A DNA stretch of 64,000 nucleotides, taken from positions 59,978,427 through 60,042,426 of the forward strand of contig OY829542.1 of NCBI GenBank assembly GCA_963691705.1. Reading direction: 5' to 3'. The notes beneath the pieces are model-generated. The model was given only the letters and a program-made list of their open reading frames with translations. It did no database searches and was not told the origin of the DNA. This DNA comes from Viola odorata. Its lineage: Eukaryota > Streptophyta > Magnoliopsida > Malpighiales > Violaceae. Made by a program: the position numbers and the translations under genes. Positions 10,835 through 21,800 of the stretch are shown here, piece after piece (within the stretch, counting starts at the first letter, position 1; each line of letters starts with the position of its first letter).

Positions 10835-10945
10835 ACGGTGAAAAACAAAAACCTTTGATACCGATACCGGGACTCGAACCTAAAACTTAACCCTCCCTAC
10901 TTCCTAGTAGAGCTACAAACTCGTTGATCTTTCACAGGAGGTCGT
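10835..10945 (-). mobile_element. SINE-like tRNA-derived repeat, copy 2
   Basis: Read on the minus strand: GAGTTTGTAGCTCTACTAGG (A-box like), then GGTTCGAGTCCCGGTATCGG, which contains a near-perfect pol III B box (GGTTCGAGTCC). It shares both blocks and their order with 7100-7200. It cannot fold as a complete tRNA: there is no matching acceptor stem, so it is a SINE head or tRNA relic rather than a tRNA gene. Confidence 0.55.
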
Positions 10946-11631
10946 ATGATGCAAATCAAGGATGTCGGCGTGAAAATAATGTAAATTGACATACATGAGA
11001 TTCAAAGTTCATTTCTTGCCATGCAAAAATGTACTAACAGGATTTTCAAACCCGGTCTATTTAAGCTTTGAGATACTGAAGCAAGAAGAACAGCATCAAC
11101 AACAGACAAGCCACTCGAGGTGAAAGAATTCCCAAAACGGGTCTTCGATCAAAAGTGTAGATAAGAAAGCTTCATTTATTATGGTTCTCAACGGATGGAT
11201 ACAATCCATCGTCTTAAATTCCATGGAAATTGAATACTGTTTTTCTCCCCTAAATCACTATAATAGCAGAGAAGGTCAAAACCTTGAGGATGAAGTATAT
11301 TGTGAACAGTAAATTTCCAAAGCCACTATAAAGTATATGGCACAAAAGTTTTGACTAGAAGAAACTATCACCTGACAAATGTTACAGGATTAAATCCAAA
11401 AGAATATCAGAGATAAAAATCTTCATTTCCGCACCAACTTAGATCATGTCTATTGCACAAAAATATGGACAATCGCAGACCAATATCCAGCCAACTGAGG
11501 AAAAAACATGAGAGGTAAATAGATCAAAATTGACATAAAGCCAAAGTTAAAGGACAGAAATGTTGCTATGATTTGAGTCAGCATCTAAGACTTCACTTGC
11601 TCGATAAATTATTTAAAACAGAAGCTTTTAC

Positions 11632-14381
11632 CTGATCTGGTATGCTTTTTCCAGTGCGGCTTTCAATCACCAAGCCTGCTGTGAGGCCAATCATTGCCCA
11701 TGCTCCATTGATTGCCTCAATTTGACGTCGTCTCTAAAATAGGAAGAAAAAGTGATATGAAAGTACAGTAGATTGAACATCCATGCCCACCCCAAGCACA
11801 AGCAATCAGACAATGCCAAAACTTCATTTTTGCATAAAAAACCAACAGTAAATCACTGCATGAAACATAGGCACTAGCAACAATGCAAGATGGAAAAAAG
11901 AGAGAGAAGAAAAATAAATAAAGAAAGAAACACATAAAAGGCTCACCAAACAACTTGTTCTATCTAAAGGAAGTGCATTTTCCCTGGATAAGTGGAGCAT
12001 GTAAGATAGGGACACATGCATGCCTGAGTCAGAAATGATTAGGTCAACAATTATCTAAAAGAACAAGAGAAAAGTTTCAGGCTAGTTCCACTTCTACATA
12101 AAATTCAGCAGTAAAACATCTGTTGGTAGCTAATTTCATCAAGGAGTGCAAAAGAAGTCATGACGTTTTTTGGAAATGTAAAATTTTAACCTCAAGTTTC
12201 TCCTTAGCTCGGATTACTTTCATTTGTTGGTCTGCTAATCGCCTGGCTTCTAAAGGATCAACCATAATGATCTCACGTTTTCCCCCTCCTTTGCCTGACA
12301 CCTGAACATCAATGTAAAAACAAACCACTTTATGGACATTTTAACAAACGCAAAAGCATCAAACCATGACTGCATACTGAATAAGTAACGTAATCAAACA
12401 AGGAGGAAGAAAAAGGTACTCTAGCTGTTCTCTATCCATAAAAGTGGTGTAACTATAATTTATCACTAAGAAGAAGGAAATAAAAACGTACTGCATGTGT
12501 TTTATATCCATAAAAGGGGTGCAAGTACCATTTTAAGTTAGCCAATTAAACTGCATAGCGAAATTGAGAAGCTCTCAATATTAACAATTAGCTATATAGT
12601 AGACTCATGAACACTTAAAGAACCAAAATACTGCTTCTTAAGGTTATTCTTTTTTTGTAAACTACAGTTAACACATGCAACAAGATAGGGCTCTAGTCAT
12701 CTTTGCAACCCTTTGAGGTTTCAAAATCACTAGTTTCAACATTTGTTAACTTCTGTAGCTTCCTTCGGTAGAATGCAAAGCAAAACAGTGCTGGATACAA
12801 ATATTAAACAATAGTAGAACAGCAGTAAAACAGTTTCAGTACAGTTAATAATTTTTTAGGGGCATACAAAACCATGCATGATACTTTGGAAATTTTACTG
12901 TTATTATTATTGTAAAGAGTCATCAAACCATGGAAATACTCCAGCAATTAGCATTAAGAAAGCCTATGGTATATAACTAGAGCATCATCAGGTGAACCAT
13001 AAATGTTTAGCACTTGCATGGACTGAGAGGAACCCTAACTGTTCCTTTTCTCACTGTCAGAATCTTGGAAAAGAAAAAATCTGGACTATATGAGAGATAA
13101 GTATGGATGCCTATATCTTATTCCATTAAGTCAGTCCACCATGTAACATAGAGCAAACATGCCATGCTATAGGGGTGGACTAATATATAATGCCATACAG
13201 TTTTAATGACATCCAGAAAAACCTAGAGAACCCAACGAAATAAAAGGCCAGAGATTACAGATTTATAACCATTCACCTCTAGTGTAAGTCTTGACAATCT
13301 TTCTGCAGAATACTATAGCCCCTACACTATTCGCTAGCCAGAAGTATAGTCCAAGATTTGTGCTTTGTGGCTCCACAGTATGTAAGAACCAAAGGTCCCT
13401 TACATTATCTTTGAACAAGCCCGTAATGTGAATGTATAAAATGACTGTAAATTCTCCGCAAGCCAAAATCTCTTCAATGGCAGAATGCAAGGTGTGTAGT
13501 AGTTCTAGCTGTAAATGATGCATTTTAAACACTCTCCTTAAAAGAAATATCACACGATATATTTGTTTAGAAGAAAAATAATTGAACGAATGTCTGCACT
13601 TACAATTCATATTTTCCAGTTCCAACATAGACATTGTGCAGTAGATGTTAAAAGAATCGATTTGCCTGATTTGTGCAATTAAGCAATGAGAACCAATCCA
13701 CGGTTTACTTATATTATAATTTTTGGGCTATAAGAGTTCAGTCAAATGCTAGAGCAAGCAATTCAAACTGAATAAAATTACACTAAATGCACTAAACAAT
13801 GATAATTTTATGAAACTCAATGACCACAGGACCAAGCACATACCTAAAAAAATCTTTGATAACAGTCTATCCAAATTATATTGGAATTACACAAAAGAAG
13901 CCTCGTTTGATGCATACATTTGCACTTGCCAAGATTCGAAGTGCTTGGCCCCTGATTCTACCGTTTGTTGAGATGCCATCTTGGTCTCTCCTAAACCCAA
14001 ACCTGAAAACATTTTTTTTTTAAGAATACAACAACAACAATCACAGTTAAACTAACTGAAACATAAAATAAAAGATGCAACTCATCCCACCTACTAATAG
14101 ACAAAGAAGGAGCTGGTTTAACACCAAAAAATCTTAAAACCCACAAGAGGAAGAAGAGGTCAATTGTGGGTAAGCATCATATCTCGCAACCTAGCAAGCC
14201 AATCTATTCACTCTTAGCAATGAAAATACAGAGAAAGAGAAATACTGGGCAAGTGAGATCGATTGTGGTTGTAAGTAACTTACTTGAGAAATTTTGCAGG
14301 AGTGAGACGGGTAGGGGAAGAGAGAAAGAGGAGTTGGCTTCCATTTCCATTGATGGTTAATGGACTGGACGTGGACGCCAT
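11632..14381 (-). CDS. Chloroplast LHC-like (one-helix/HLIP-type) protein, 3' end unresolved
   Basis: Four minus-strand exons join in phase: 14284-14381, 13918-14002, 12191-12301 and 11632-11733, giving 132 residues so far. The first about 60 residues are rich in Ser, Thr and basic residues with few acids, as in a plastid transit peptide. A charged stretch follows (VDPLEARRLADQQ..AKEKLERRR), then one hydrophobic helix reading AINGAWAMIGLTAGLVIE and TGKSI. The E-x-I-N-G-x-W-A-M-I-G pattern is the chlorophyll-binding helix signature of LHC-like proteins (OHP, SEP, HLIP relatives), which act in thylakoid photoprotection and pigment-protein assembly. The Asn is retained; the usual Arg (NGR) is Ala. 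The exon ends in phase 0 at a GTAAAAG donor, so at least one further exon should lie at 9.7-11.6 kb; I could not place it. The start at 14381 was preferred over 14465 because it gives the better transit peptide. Confidence 0.75.
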
Positions 14382-14560
14382 ATCTTCACAGCTTTTCCCT
14401 ATCCGCGTTCTCTTCTCGGCCACCGTAAAGGCTTGAGGCAACAGGAAATAAAGAAAAGAGGCCAATATCCTAGAAAATAAAATGATAAAATATCTTAAAA
14501 TGTGGATATATATATCATCATCATCGTTAGGGGTGTTATAGACATTATCAATACTAATTA

Positions 14561-14789
14561 CTCCCTCCGTACATTAATAATAGACGTTTTCACTATTTGC
14601 ACGCATATTAAGGAGGTCGAATGACTCACTATTCGAAACAATTTTGTCCCGAATTTTTTTCCGGACGTAGGTTAAGAATTAACATATATTAGAAAAAAAG
14701 TACGGATTTTTTTGAGGTCAAATAGTGAATCATCCGGCCTCATTGAGACGCGTGCATGAACAGTACGCATCTATTAAAAAAGGACGGAC
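14561..14789. mobile_element. Stowaway-like MITE
   Basis: Begins CTCCCTCCGT after TA and ends in worn GGACGGAC before TA. The termini are inverted partners (AATAATAGACG against CATCTATT). The interior contains AAAAAAAGTACGG and GTCAAATAGTGA blocks shared with the copies at 41049, 57397 and 58739. No coding capacity. Confidence 0.85.
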
Positions 14790-16045
14790 TAATATATGAT
14801 AAAACTTGAATTGAGGGTCAAAAACTTCAAAAACGAAACCAATTAAGTTATCACGGAAAACAGTTTTTTACCATTTTTCAAATCAGAAAGCACAAGAGAC
14901 TCTAAATAATGAGTAATTATAATATGATATATTATTTCATTCATCCACTTATATTAATTAACAATAGCGAATTTAGATATTTTTATTAGTGGGGCGAGTA
15001 AAGAATTATTAAGATTAAAAAAATTAAATATTTTTTTTCACTTTCGTATATTTGTAGAGATTGTTTGGTGTTTTAGGAATCTACAAATTCAAAAAAAGTG
15101 AAACGAAGTTTTTTTTTTTACAACAATTGTTTTATTTGGTTTTGTGTTATTTACTTTGTTTGATTTTATACAATTTAATTGAACTACATAATTTAAATCA
15201 TCCTTTTTATGTACGGACAAATACATGAATACTTATTCTTTTCATAAATACATGAGTGAAAAAAACAGTGAGGGTAATTTTATATAAATCTGTTTATTTT
15301 GAGATATATTATTGATTTAATCTTTATTATACTAAATAATTTTAAGTAGATTTATTTTTAATGTACGACTTATGAATCGGGAGTTTATATTTAACACATT
15401 TAAATAACCACTTATATATTAATTTGTCAAAAAACAAACCAATATTAATACTTTTGTGGGGGCAAAATTTAAAAATATATAAGTATATGGATTGTTTTGT
15501 TTTTTATCAGTGGGGGCTGCCACCTTTTTGGATACGCCACTATTAGCCAATAAAGAAGATATGCGTTAAGTTTGGTGGTTATATATTAAGCGGTTTTAAA
15601 TTTTGAATTTTGAAAATACTATAAACTTAAGTAATGGTGGAATAAACCTTAAAAGAATTCGTCCACGTATAATCACCTCATTGATTTAGATGCACATCTA
15701 ATTGGAATATCGAGTGCACTATATAATTTTATTTAATCCAGCGTCAAAAACTTCAAAAAAGAAAAAAGAAGGTGTATAATTGACTAAACCTCAATGACAG
15801 TAAGATACATCCTTTTCTTTTACCATCATTCATTAATATACAAAAATAAAATAAAATAACAGGGGCATATCATAAATAAGCACATTCCTTTGATTTTTTT
15901 CAAATTTGTTTTCAAAAACATGATTTTTAAAAATAAATAAAAAATTGATTATATTATTAATTATTATAATTATAATAACAGAGATTGAACTCATAACCAT
16001 ACAACATTGATTAAAATATATTTGACTTGATTGTAAAAACAAAAA
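14790..16045. other. AT-rich spacer
   Basis: Very AT-rich with short poly-A and poly-T runs. Nothing recognisable as a gene or RNA. Confidence 0.5.
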
Positions 16046-16111
16046 CTTAATTAATTAATACATTTTGACCGGATCCTGTGATGATTTCATGAATTAGGAA
16101 TCTTAGTGCAC

Positions 16112-16290
16112 TCGTAAGCATTGGTTGCACTTCAACCTCTTCTCCATGGATCTTCTTACACTCGAAGTAGAAGACAGTGTATGCCATCAACAAAAGCATT
16201 TTAACCAGCAAGATTGAATTCATGTCCAACAACCCAATCATCATCTGACCGGAAATCAACCCGTCAGCCCAATTAAACTGATGGAAAATT
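16112..16290 (-). pseudogene. Inverted, truncated copy of the neighbouring membrane-protein gene
   Basis: On the minus strand this encodes QMMIGLLDMNSILLVK, LLLMAYTVFYFECKK and HGEEVEVQ, matching QMMIGLL..NSISLLRM, FLLMAYTVLYIEYKK and HGEEVELQ near the C-terminus of the gene at 16661-17656. Nucleotide similarity is high over about 150 bases (against about 17443-17593) and stops at both sides. One base is missing near the left end of the match (CCGGTCAG against CCGGTTCAG), shifting frame. It has no start, no signal and only the last membrane segment, so it is a gene fragment in head-to-head orientation about 370 bases from the parent. Confidence 0.85.
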
Positions 16291-16660
16291 TGTAAGTGCA
16301 AGAGTAATAATTTGGGGTGCGAGAATATCAGCACTTCCTACGGTGACATAATGACACTTTAAATAAATGTCGATCATTAATTAGCTTCATATGAATTTTC
16401 TATTATTTTAAATTACAACGCAAATAATAATATTATAAACACGTTACTAGAGATTAGAACAGTTTTTTTATAAATCATTTCCAATAGACTTTTTTTTTTC
16501 TTTGAACAATAGACCAATTCAATGAGAAAAGTCATCATCATGTCCGTTTATACAAAAGGAAAGAAGACGAAATCAAACATGTAATTAATAAAAGAAATAC
16601 GTAGCAAAAGAATAAATAGTCCAGTACAGGACTGCGCAAAGAATTAGCAGACAAAAAAAC

Positions 16661-17656
16661 ATGTTCAGTGACAATTCCCTTCCAACGGTGTTGTTTAAAG
16701 TGAATCTGGGGTTGGTAGTAATCACGATCAAGGCTCTAAGCATCTTCCCCAAAAATGGGAAGCTCATGGCCTCCATCGCCTCATCCATCCTCCTCCTCAA
16801 CTCTCTCCTGTATTTGTTCAACGTCATCTCTTTTAGACCTTTCATCAAACACCTTGTTGTCAACCTACTCACAGCTCCCACAAATCCTGCCTTTCTTCTG
16901 ACCAGCTTTGTCTCCACCATCAAACAAGACCTTGGCTTCCTCATCGTCGTGGAATGGATTTTCATTTTCATTTTACTCATCTCCATCACCTCATTAGTAC
17001 TATCCGTAACGACAACAACAACAATTCTAGCATCTGCCATCACCCATCGCGGCAAGCACATAACCTTCAGGATTTTGCTATCAGAGGCAGTAAAAACATG
17101 GAAAAAGCCTCTGTGTACTTGGTTTTACACAACCCTTTTATGTCTAGGTTACAAATTTATCGTCTTGGCAATGTTCTACCCTGCTCTGCTGCTTGTTGAA
17201 AACCGAACTCTGTTATCTGCCATAACTTTTGCGGTTTTCGCTGTAGCTTCAATCTTCCAAGCATACTTAGCTGTGGTTTGGACCTTATCGCTTGTGGTTT
17301 CAGTTCTCGAAGACGTTTCAGGAATCGAAGCGCTAGGGAAAGCAGCGCAGATTGGTATCGAAGACATGAAACTACATGGGTTTGTTCAGAATGTTTTGTT
17401 TGCAACAGCTGGCGGTGTTTTGTTGCAAGGTCTCAGGTTAATTCGGAGGACCGGTTCATTTCCGGTTCAGATGATGATTGGGTTGTTAGTCCTGAACTCA
17501 ATCAGCCTGCTTAGAATGTTCTTGTTGATGGCATATACTGTCCTGTACATCGAGTACAAGAAGGATCATGGAGAAGAGGTTGAACTGCAATGGAATCGTG
17601 CTCATGACTACGCTAAGATTCCTGCTCCACTCCCAGTTGATGAAATCATCCCATGA
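16661..17656 (+). CDS. Plant multi-pass membrane protein, function unknown
   Basis: Single-exon gene of 331 residues. I count about six hydrophobic segments, roughly at residues 38-60, 95-125, 155-180, 183-210 (two close together), 245-262 and 273-300, with a short charged C-terminal tail (YKKDHGEEVELQ) that is probably cytosolic. The first about 35 residues contain a PTVLF..IKAL stretch and no clear cleavable signal. The overall form matches a plant-specific uncharacterised family of integral membrane proteins found as intronless tandem genes; I know of no experimentally assigned function and assign none. Internal methionines would allow a shorter product, but the first ATG is in a good position and the frame is open only from there. 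A truncated inverted copy of its 3' end lies upstream at 16112-16290. Confidence 0.8.
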   Translation: MFSDNSLPTVLFKVNLGLVVITIKALSIFPKNGKLMASIASSILLLNSLLYLFNVISFRPFIKHLVVNLLTAPTNPAFLLTSFVSTIKQDLGFLIVVEWIFIFILLISITSLVLSVTTTTTILASAITHRGKHITFRILLSEAVKTWKKPLCTWFYTTLLCLGYKFIVLAMFYPALLLVENRTLLSAITFAVFAVASIFQAYLAVVWTLSLVVSVLEDVSGIEALGKAAQIGIEDMKLHGFVQNVLFATAGGVLLQGLRLIRRTGSFPVQMMIGLLVLNSISLLRMFLLMAYTVLYIEYKKDHGEEVELQWNRAHDYAKIPAPLPVDEIIP

Positions 17657-18180
17657 TCATGTCAAATGTGTATTAGTTAAGTGTTTTTATGATCAAGTCA
17701 ACTGTAGTATTAATTAAGTCTTTGTGGTTACTACCCATTATGAACCATTATGCCAGCCACGACAAAAATATTGCTCCTGATTATAAAATTGCATATTTTA
17801 GTCATATGTTTGTCTAAAATTCTGGAATTTGTTCACCTTGCACATAGACATTTTTTTAATTGAGATAATATTATATACATATATATAAACAAAAATTGCC
17901 AATACACTAAAAAGTTTAATATATTAAAACGAACTTCTTTTATATGATTTTTTTATTTTTTTTACTTTTGATTATATTGCATATATATTTTATTAAGATA
18001 ATATTTCTAAAAAATAAAAAAATTTATTTTATTATGCTAACAATATATTTTAATTACATGAATTTTTGCCCTTTTAATTTTTGCTAATAAATAATAATAA
18101 ACTGGAACGATACTAATTTAATTAGTATCTATAAAAACTCGTCTAAGCGTAGCAGGTATTATCGACACAACAAAAATAGT
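17657..18180. other. Spacer after the membrane-protein gene
   Basis: AT-rich 3' flank with no gene visible. It holds the 3' untranslated region of the membrane-protein gene; no clear polyadenylation element could be singled out. Confidence 0.4.
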
Positions 18181-18189
18181 AAAAAATTA

Positions 18190-18447
18190 CTCATTTCATT
18201 TTTATTAAATGTCGTTTTGGAATAGTAGCAACATATAAGGAAATGATTGGTTTGAATTTTTATTATATATTATTTTCTTTCTACTCATGTTTTTTACTCA
18301 AATTACTAAATATTCTTACCTATTCTAATTTATAAATTGAGTTGATGGATAAAAGCTATTTTATCATTTTCACCGAAAATGAAAATGACAAGTATTCAAG
18401 ATCAAAGAATTAGTAGCAAAACGACATTTAATAAAACCCGAAAGAAA
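18190..18447. mobile_element. Stowaway-like MITE in the CNGC promoter
   Basis: Left end CTCATTTCATTTTTATTAAATGTCG and right end CGACATTTAATAAAACCCGAAAG are inverted partners, with TA at each side. It lies about 360 bases upstream of the channel start codon. No coding capacity. Confidence 0.75.
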
Positions 18448-18757
18448 TAATTTTTTTTGTAAAAATGTAAACTAAAAATAAAAAGAAAAAAAGTAGTGAT
18501 AATGCTTAATACTATGGTGGTCAAAATTGACGGCTTACACTGTCAGTGTCAGCAGCAATGTTTGTCTGCTACTCAAAGCAAAAACCAAAGACTCCTGTCC
18601 TGTTAACAAAAACAACACGAGCAAAAATTAAAAAAAGATCAAAGAATCAGTAGCAAAACAACACGAAGTATTCGGATTTCCACTAGTATCACTTTCAAGT
18701 CTCTAATCGGCTAGCAATCGCTTTCCATCCTCCAGATTTTAAAGACAATTTCTGGCT

Positions 18758-18772
18758 ATGTTAGGGTTTTAG
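18758..18772 (+). promoter_or_regulatory. Upstream ORF in the CNGC leader
   Basis: ATG followed by three sense codons and TAG, 38 bases upstream of the channel start codon, if the leader is transcribed from this far up. A minimal uORF this near the main start would be expected to lower initiation at the main ATG. Confidence 0.4.
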
Positions 18773-18809
18773 AAAGATCAGCTTCTTTCCTCCTCCTCTT
18801 TTGGTGGCT

Positions 18810-21800
18810 ATGGAGTTGAAGAAGGAAAAGCTTGTAACGTGAGTTTTCTTGCTTTTATTTTATTCGCTGACCATTATTGTACCTTTGTTAGGTGCTAATC
18901 TTGTTTTTTTTTCCTGATTTTTTCACTCAAAATTCTGCTTGATTAGGGTGTTTGGCATAGATGGAATTTTAGTTTTATTGGTATTTGAAACGAATTTTGG
19001 TGATTATTCTAAAATAATTAAGCATTTTCCTCTTAGATTTTCTTTTATTAACTGTTGTTGATCTCTCATTAAGTATTGGAGCTCACAGTACGCCCAACAA
19101 AAAAGGGGGCCTTAGTCCAATCTTTTTTTCATTTGCATATAAAAGAAGAAAAAGAGAAAAAATAATGGTCTAGAAATATCTGTTTTCCATGTCTTTACTC
19201 TCTGGTTCATGAAACTACATGTGCTGGGATTTCTCTATGTTGCTTGCAGGTTTTACTCTGATGGAAAACAAAGTGAACCAACTCATTTAGAGAAGTCTTC
19301 TTCTGTGGACAAAGTTTCATCTGGATTGCTGAAAGCAGATAATGGGCTGGTAGGTGGAAGAAATAGATTAAACGAGACTTGCAAAATTGGACAGTCTAAG
19401 GTTTTTCCTGAGGATCTTGTGCCCTGGCGTCAAAGAATACTTGACCCAGGAAGTGATATTGTTCTGCTGTGGAACAGAATTTTCCTTGTGTCATGCTTGA
19501 TGGCACTTTTTGTTGATCCTTTGTATTTTTATTTGCCCACGGTTGGAGGGGACGCCAACTCCTCATGTGTGAATACAGACTTACATCTGCGAATTGTTGT
19601 AACCCTTTTTCGAACTGCTGCCGACCTTTTCTATTTGTTGCACATGATTATAAAGTTTAGGACTGCTTATGTTGCACCAAGCTCTCGTGTGTTTGGAAGG
19701 GGGGAACTTGTCATGGATCCCAAGAAGATTGCGCGGAAGTATATTAGATCTGACTTCTTCATCGATCTCATAGCTACTCTGCCTCTTCCTCAGGTACAGT
19801 GACTTAATGTAGTAATGTTTTTGCCTTTGAAAGTCTATATCTTCACCTGCTTTGTGACAAGTAAGATATCAATGTACATTGTTAACTCTATTTGATAGTT
19901 GACAAAGTGAGATCGTTGTTGAATTTGGTGTCCTACTATTTAACGTTTCGTTCACCAGCAGTGATAGCTAACCATAAATGCTTCGGCTTTAATTATAGTT
20001 CATAAACATTTATATTTAATTAGAATGAATTTCTCTTTTTCCTACCTTCTGCTAGGAATCTATGTGGGTTACTTAGCTGAAGGTTAGAAGGATTTCGACA
20101 TTTTAAGCTCCTTAGCTGTAATTTACTATAGTTATCATGAATGAAAAGAACTATAGGCTTACAGATTCCCATAGAAGTGCACTATTACAATAGAACTGCA
20201 GTGCAGAATTTAAAGAATAGGAAAAGAAAAAGAAAATTGAAACATTGGATCTCTTGCTTGCTCTTTCGGGCCAAAATTTGAACATACAGCCTTTTAGTGA
20301 TGCTTTATATGCCTCACATGTATGAAAAGTTTACTCGCCGTTCATTCCCTTCATACTTTAGATTCTTATGTATTTATATACCGTTTTAAGCTTTATATGT
20401 GAACATAATTCAGTTGTTTGGGCATTTTCCCTCCATTTGTGTTAGGTCAGGAGAACAAATCAAATTAAAAAACTTCATGATGGGAAAAATTGTATCCTCT
20501 ACTGTGGATGCTTGTTTCTGAAACTGTTTATTTGAGTACCTGAGGACATCAACTCAATAGGCTTTTCATTTCTTCCTTTGCTACTATTTTGGTGTCAATA
20601 AATATAATTATGATATTACTCAATGCTGTTTATGATTTCATTGATCAAAATGGGAATTATAAATAATTGAAATTATGTGCAGATGGTCGTGTGGTTTATC
20701 ATACCGGCAACACGAACTCCTCAAACTGTTCATAACAACAATGCTCTCGCATTGATTGTTCTATTACAGTATGTTCCACGATTATATCTTATTTTTCCAT
20801 TGAGTTCCCAAATTATCAAAGCAGCTGGAGTTGTGACAAGGACAGCGTGGGCAGGGGCTGCTTATAATCTGATGCTCTACATGTTGGCAAGCCATGTGTG
20901 TTTGCTTTTTTTTAACCCTCTCAATTTATTAACCCTGAGGGTTTCTGGTGTGACAACCAGAGTAATTATTTTATTTTATTTATTTCTTCAATGTAGGTTT
21001 TAGGAGCAGCATGGTACTTGTTATCAGTTGACAGATATACGTCTTGTTGGAAATCAGAATGTGGAAAGGAAAACAACACCAGATGCTTGCCCAATTATCT
21101 AGATTGTGATACTTTTAACCACGGTGATCGTAAGACATGGGCAAATACTACCAATGTTTTCAAGAAATGTGACCCAAACAACAACATCACTTCCGAATAT
21201 GGCATATTTGAAAATGCAGTGAAAAAAAATGTCGTCTCCTCAAACTTCGTTAAGAAGTATTTCTATTGCTTGTGGTGGGGCTTACAACAGCTAAGGTATG
21301 CTTTTATTCTTTCCATGCTCCATGTATCAGGAACATCAATCGTAGTGATATGATTGCTATTAGTTTCATTGAAAAAAACTTCTTTTTCTCTTTTATCAAA
21401 CCCACGTCACTCGATATATTGTGCAAAATGTTGTTTTAGTCACATGACCTTAAGTATGATTCTTGTGTACCCCTTCCAATATAATACTCTTAACAATAAA
21501 TTTGATTGCCATCAGTTTCACTGACATAAACTTGTATTTTGTTTTCTCTTTTGTCAAACCCACACATGACTAGAAACATTGTACAGAATGTTATTTCAGA
21601 TACAGTAGTTTAGTCTCCGGGCTCCTGCATTGCATCGAGGTTCTAGATACAGTAGTTTTCATGTATATTTTTTTTGGAAATCAATTAGAACATGGAATAG
21701 CTTCATCTTTCGTTTATGGCAACTAGAATCTGGTCAAGAATTTGGATTTTAATTAGAATGGTGTGGGAGATGCAAGTGAAAAATTCTTGTACCTGGAGCA

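Noticed and set aside
10835..10945. A true tRNA gene at the B-box-like sequence
   Set aside because: No acceptor stem or complete cloverleaf can be drawn; only the A and B box-like words are present, so it is called SINE-like.
13263..13634. 123-codon minus-strand frame between exons 2 and 3 of the LHC-like gene
   Set aside because: It lies wholly in an intron whose borders are fixed by phase on both sides, and its translation matches no family I know.
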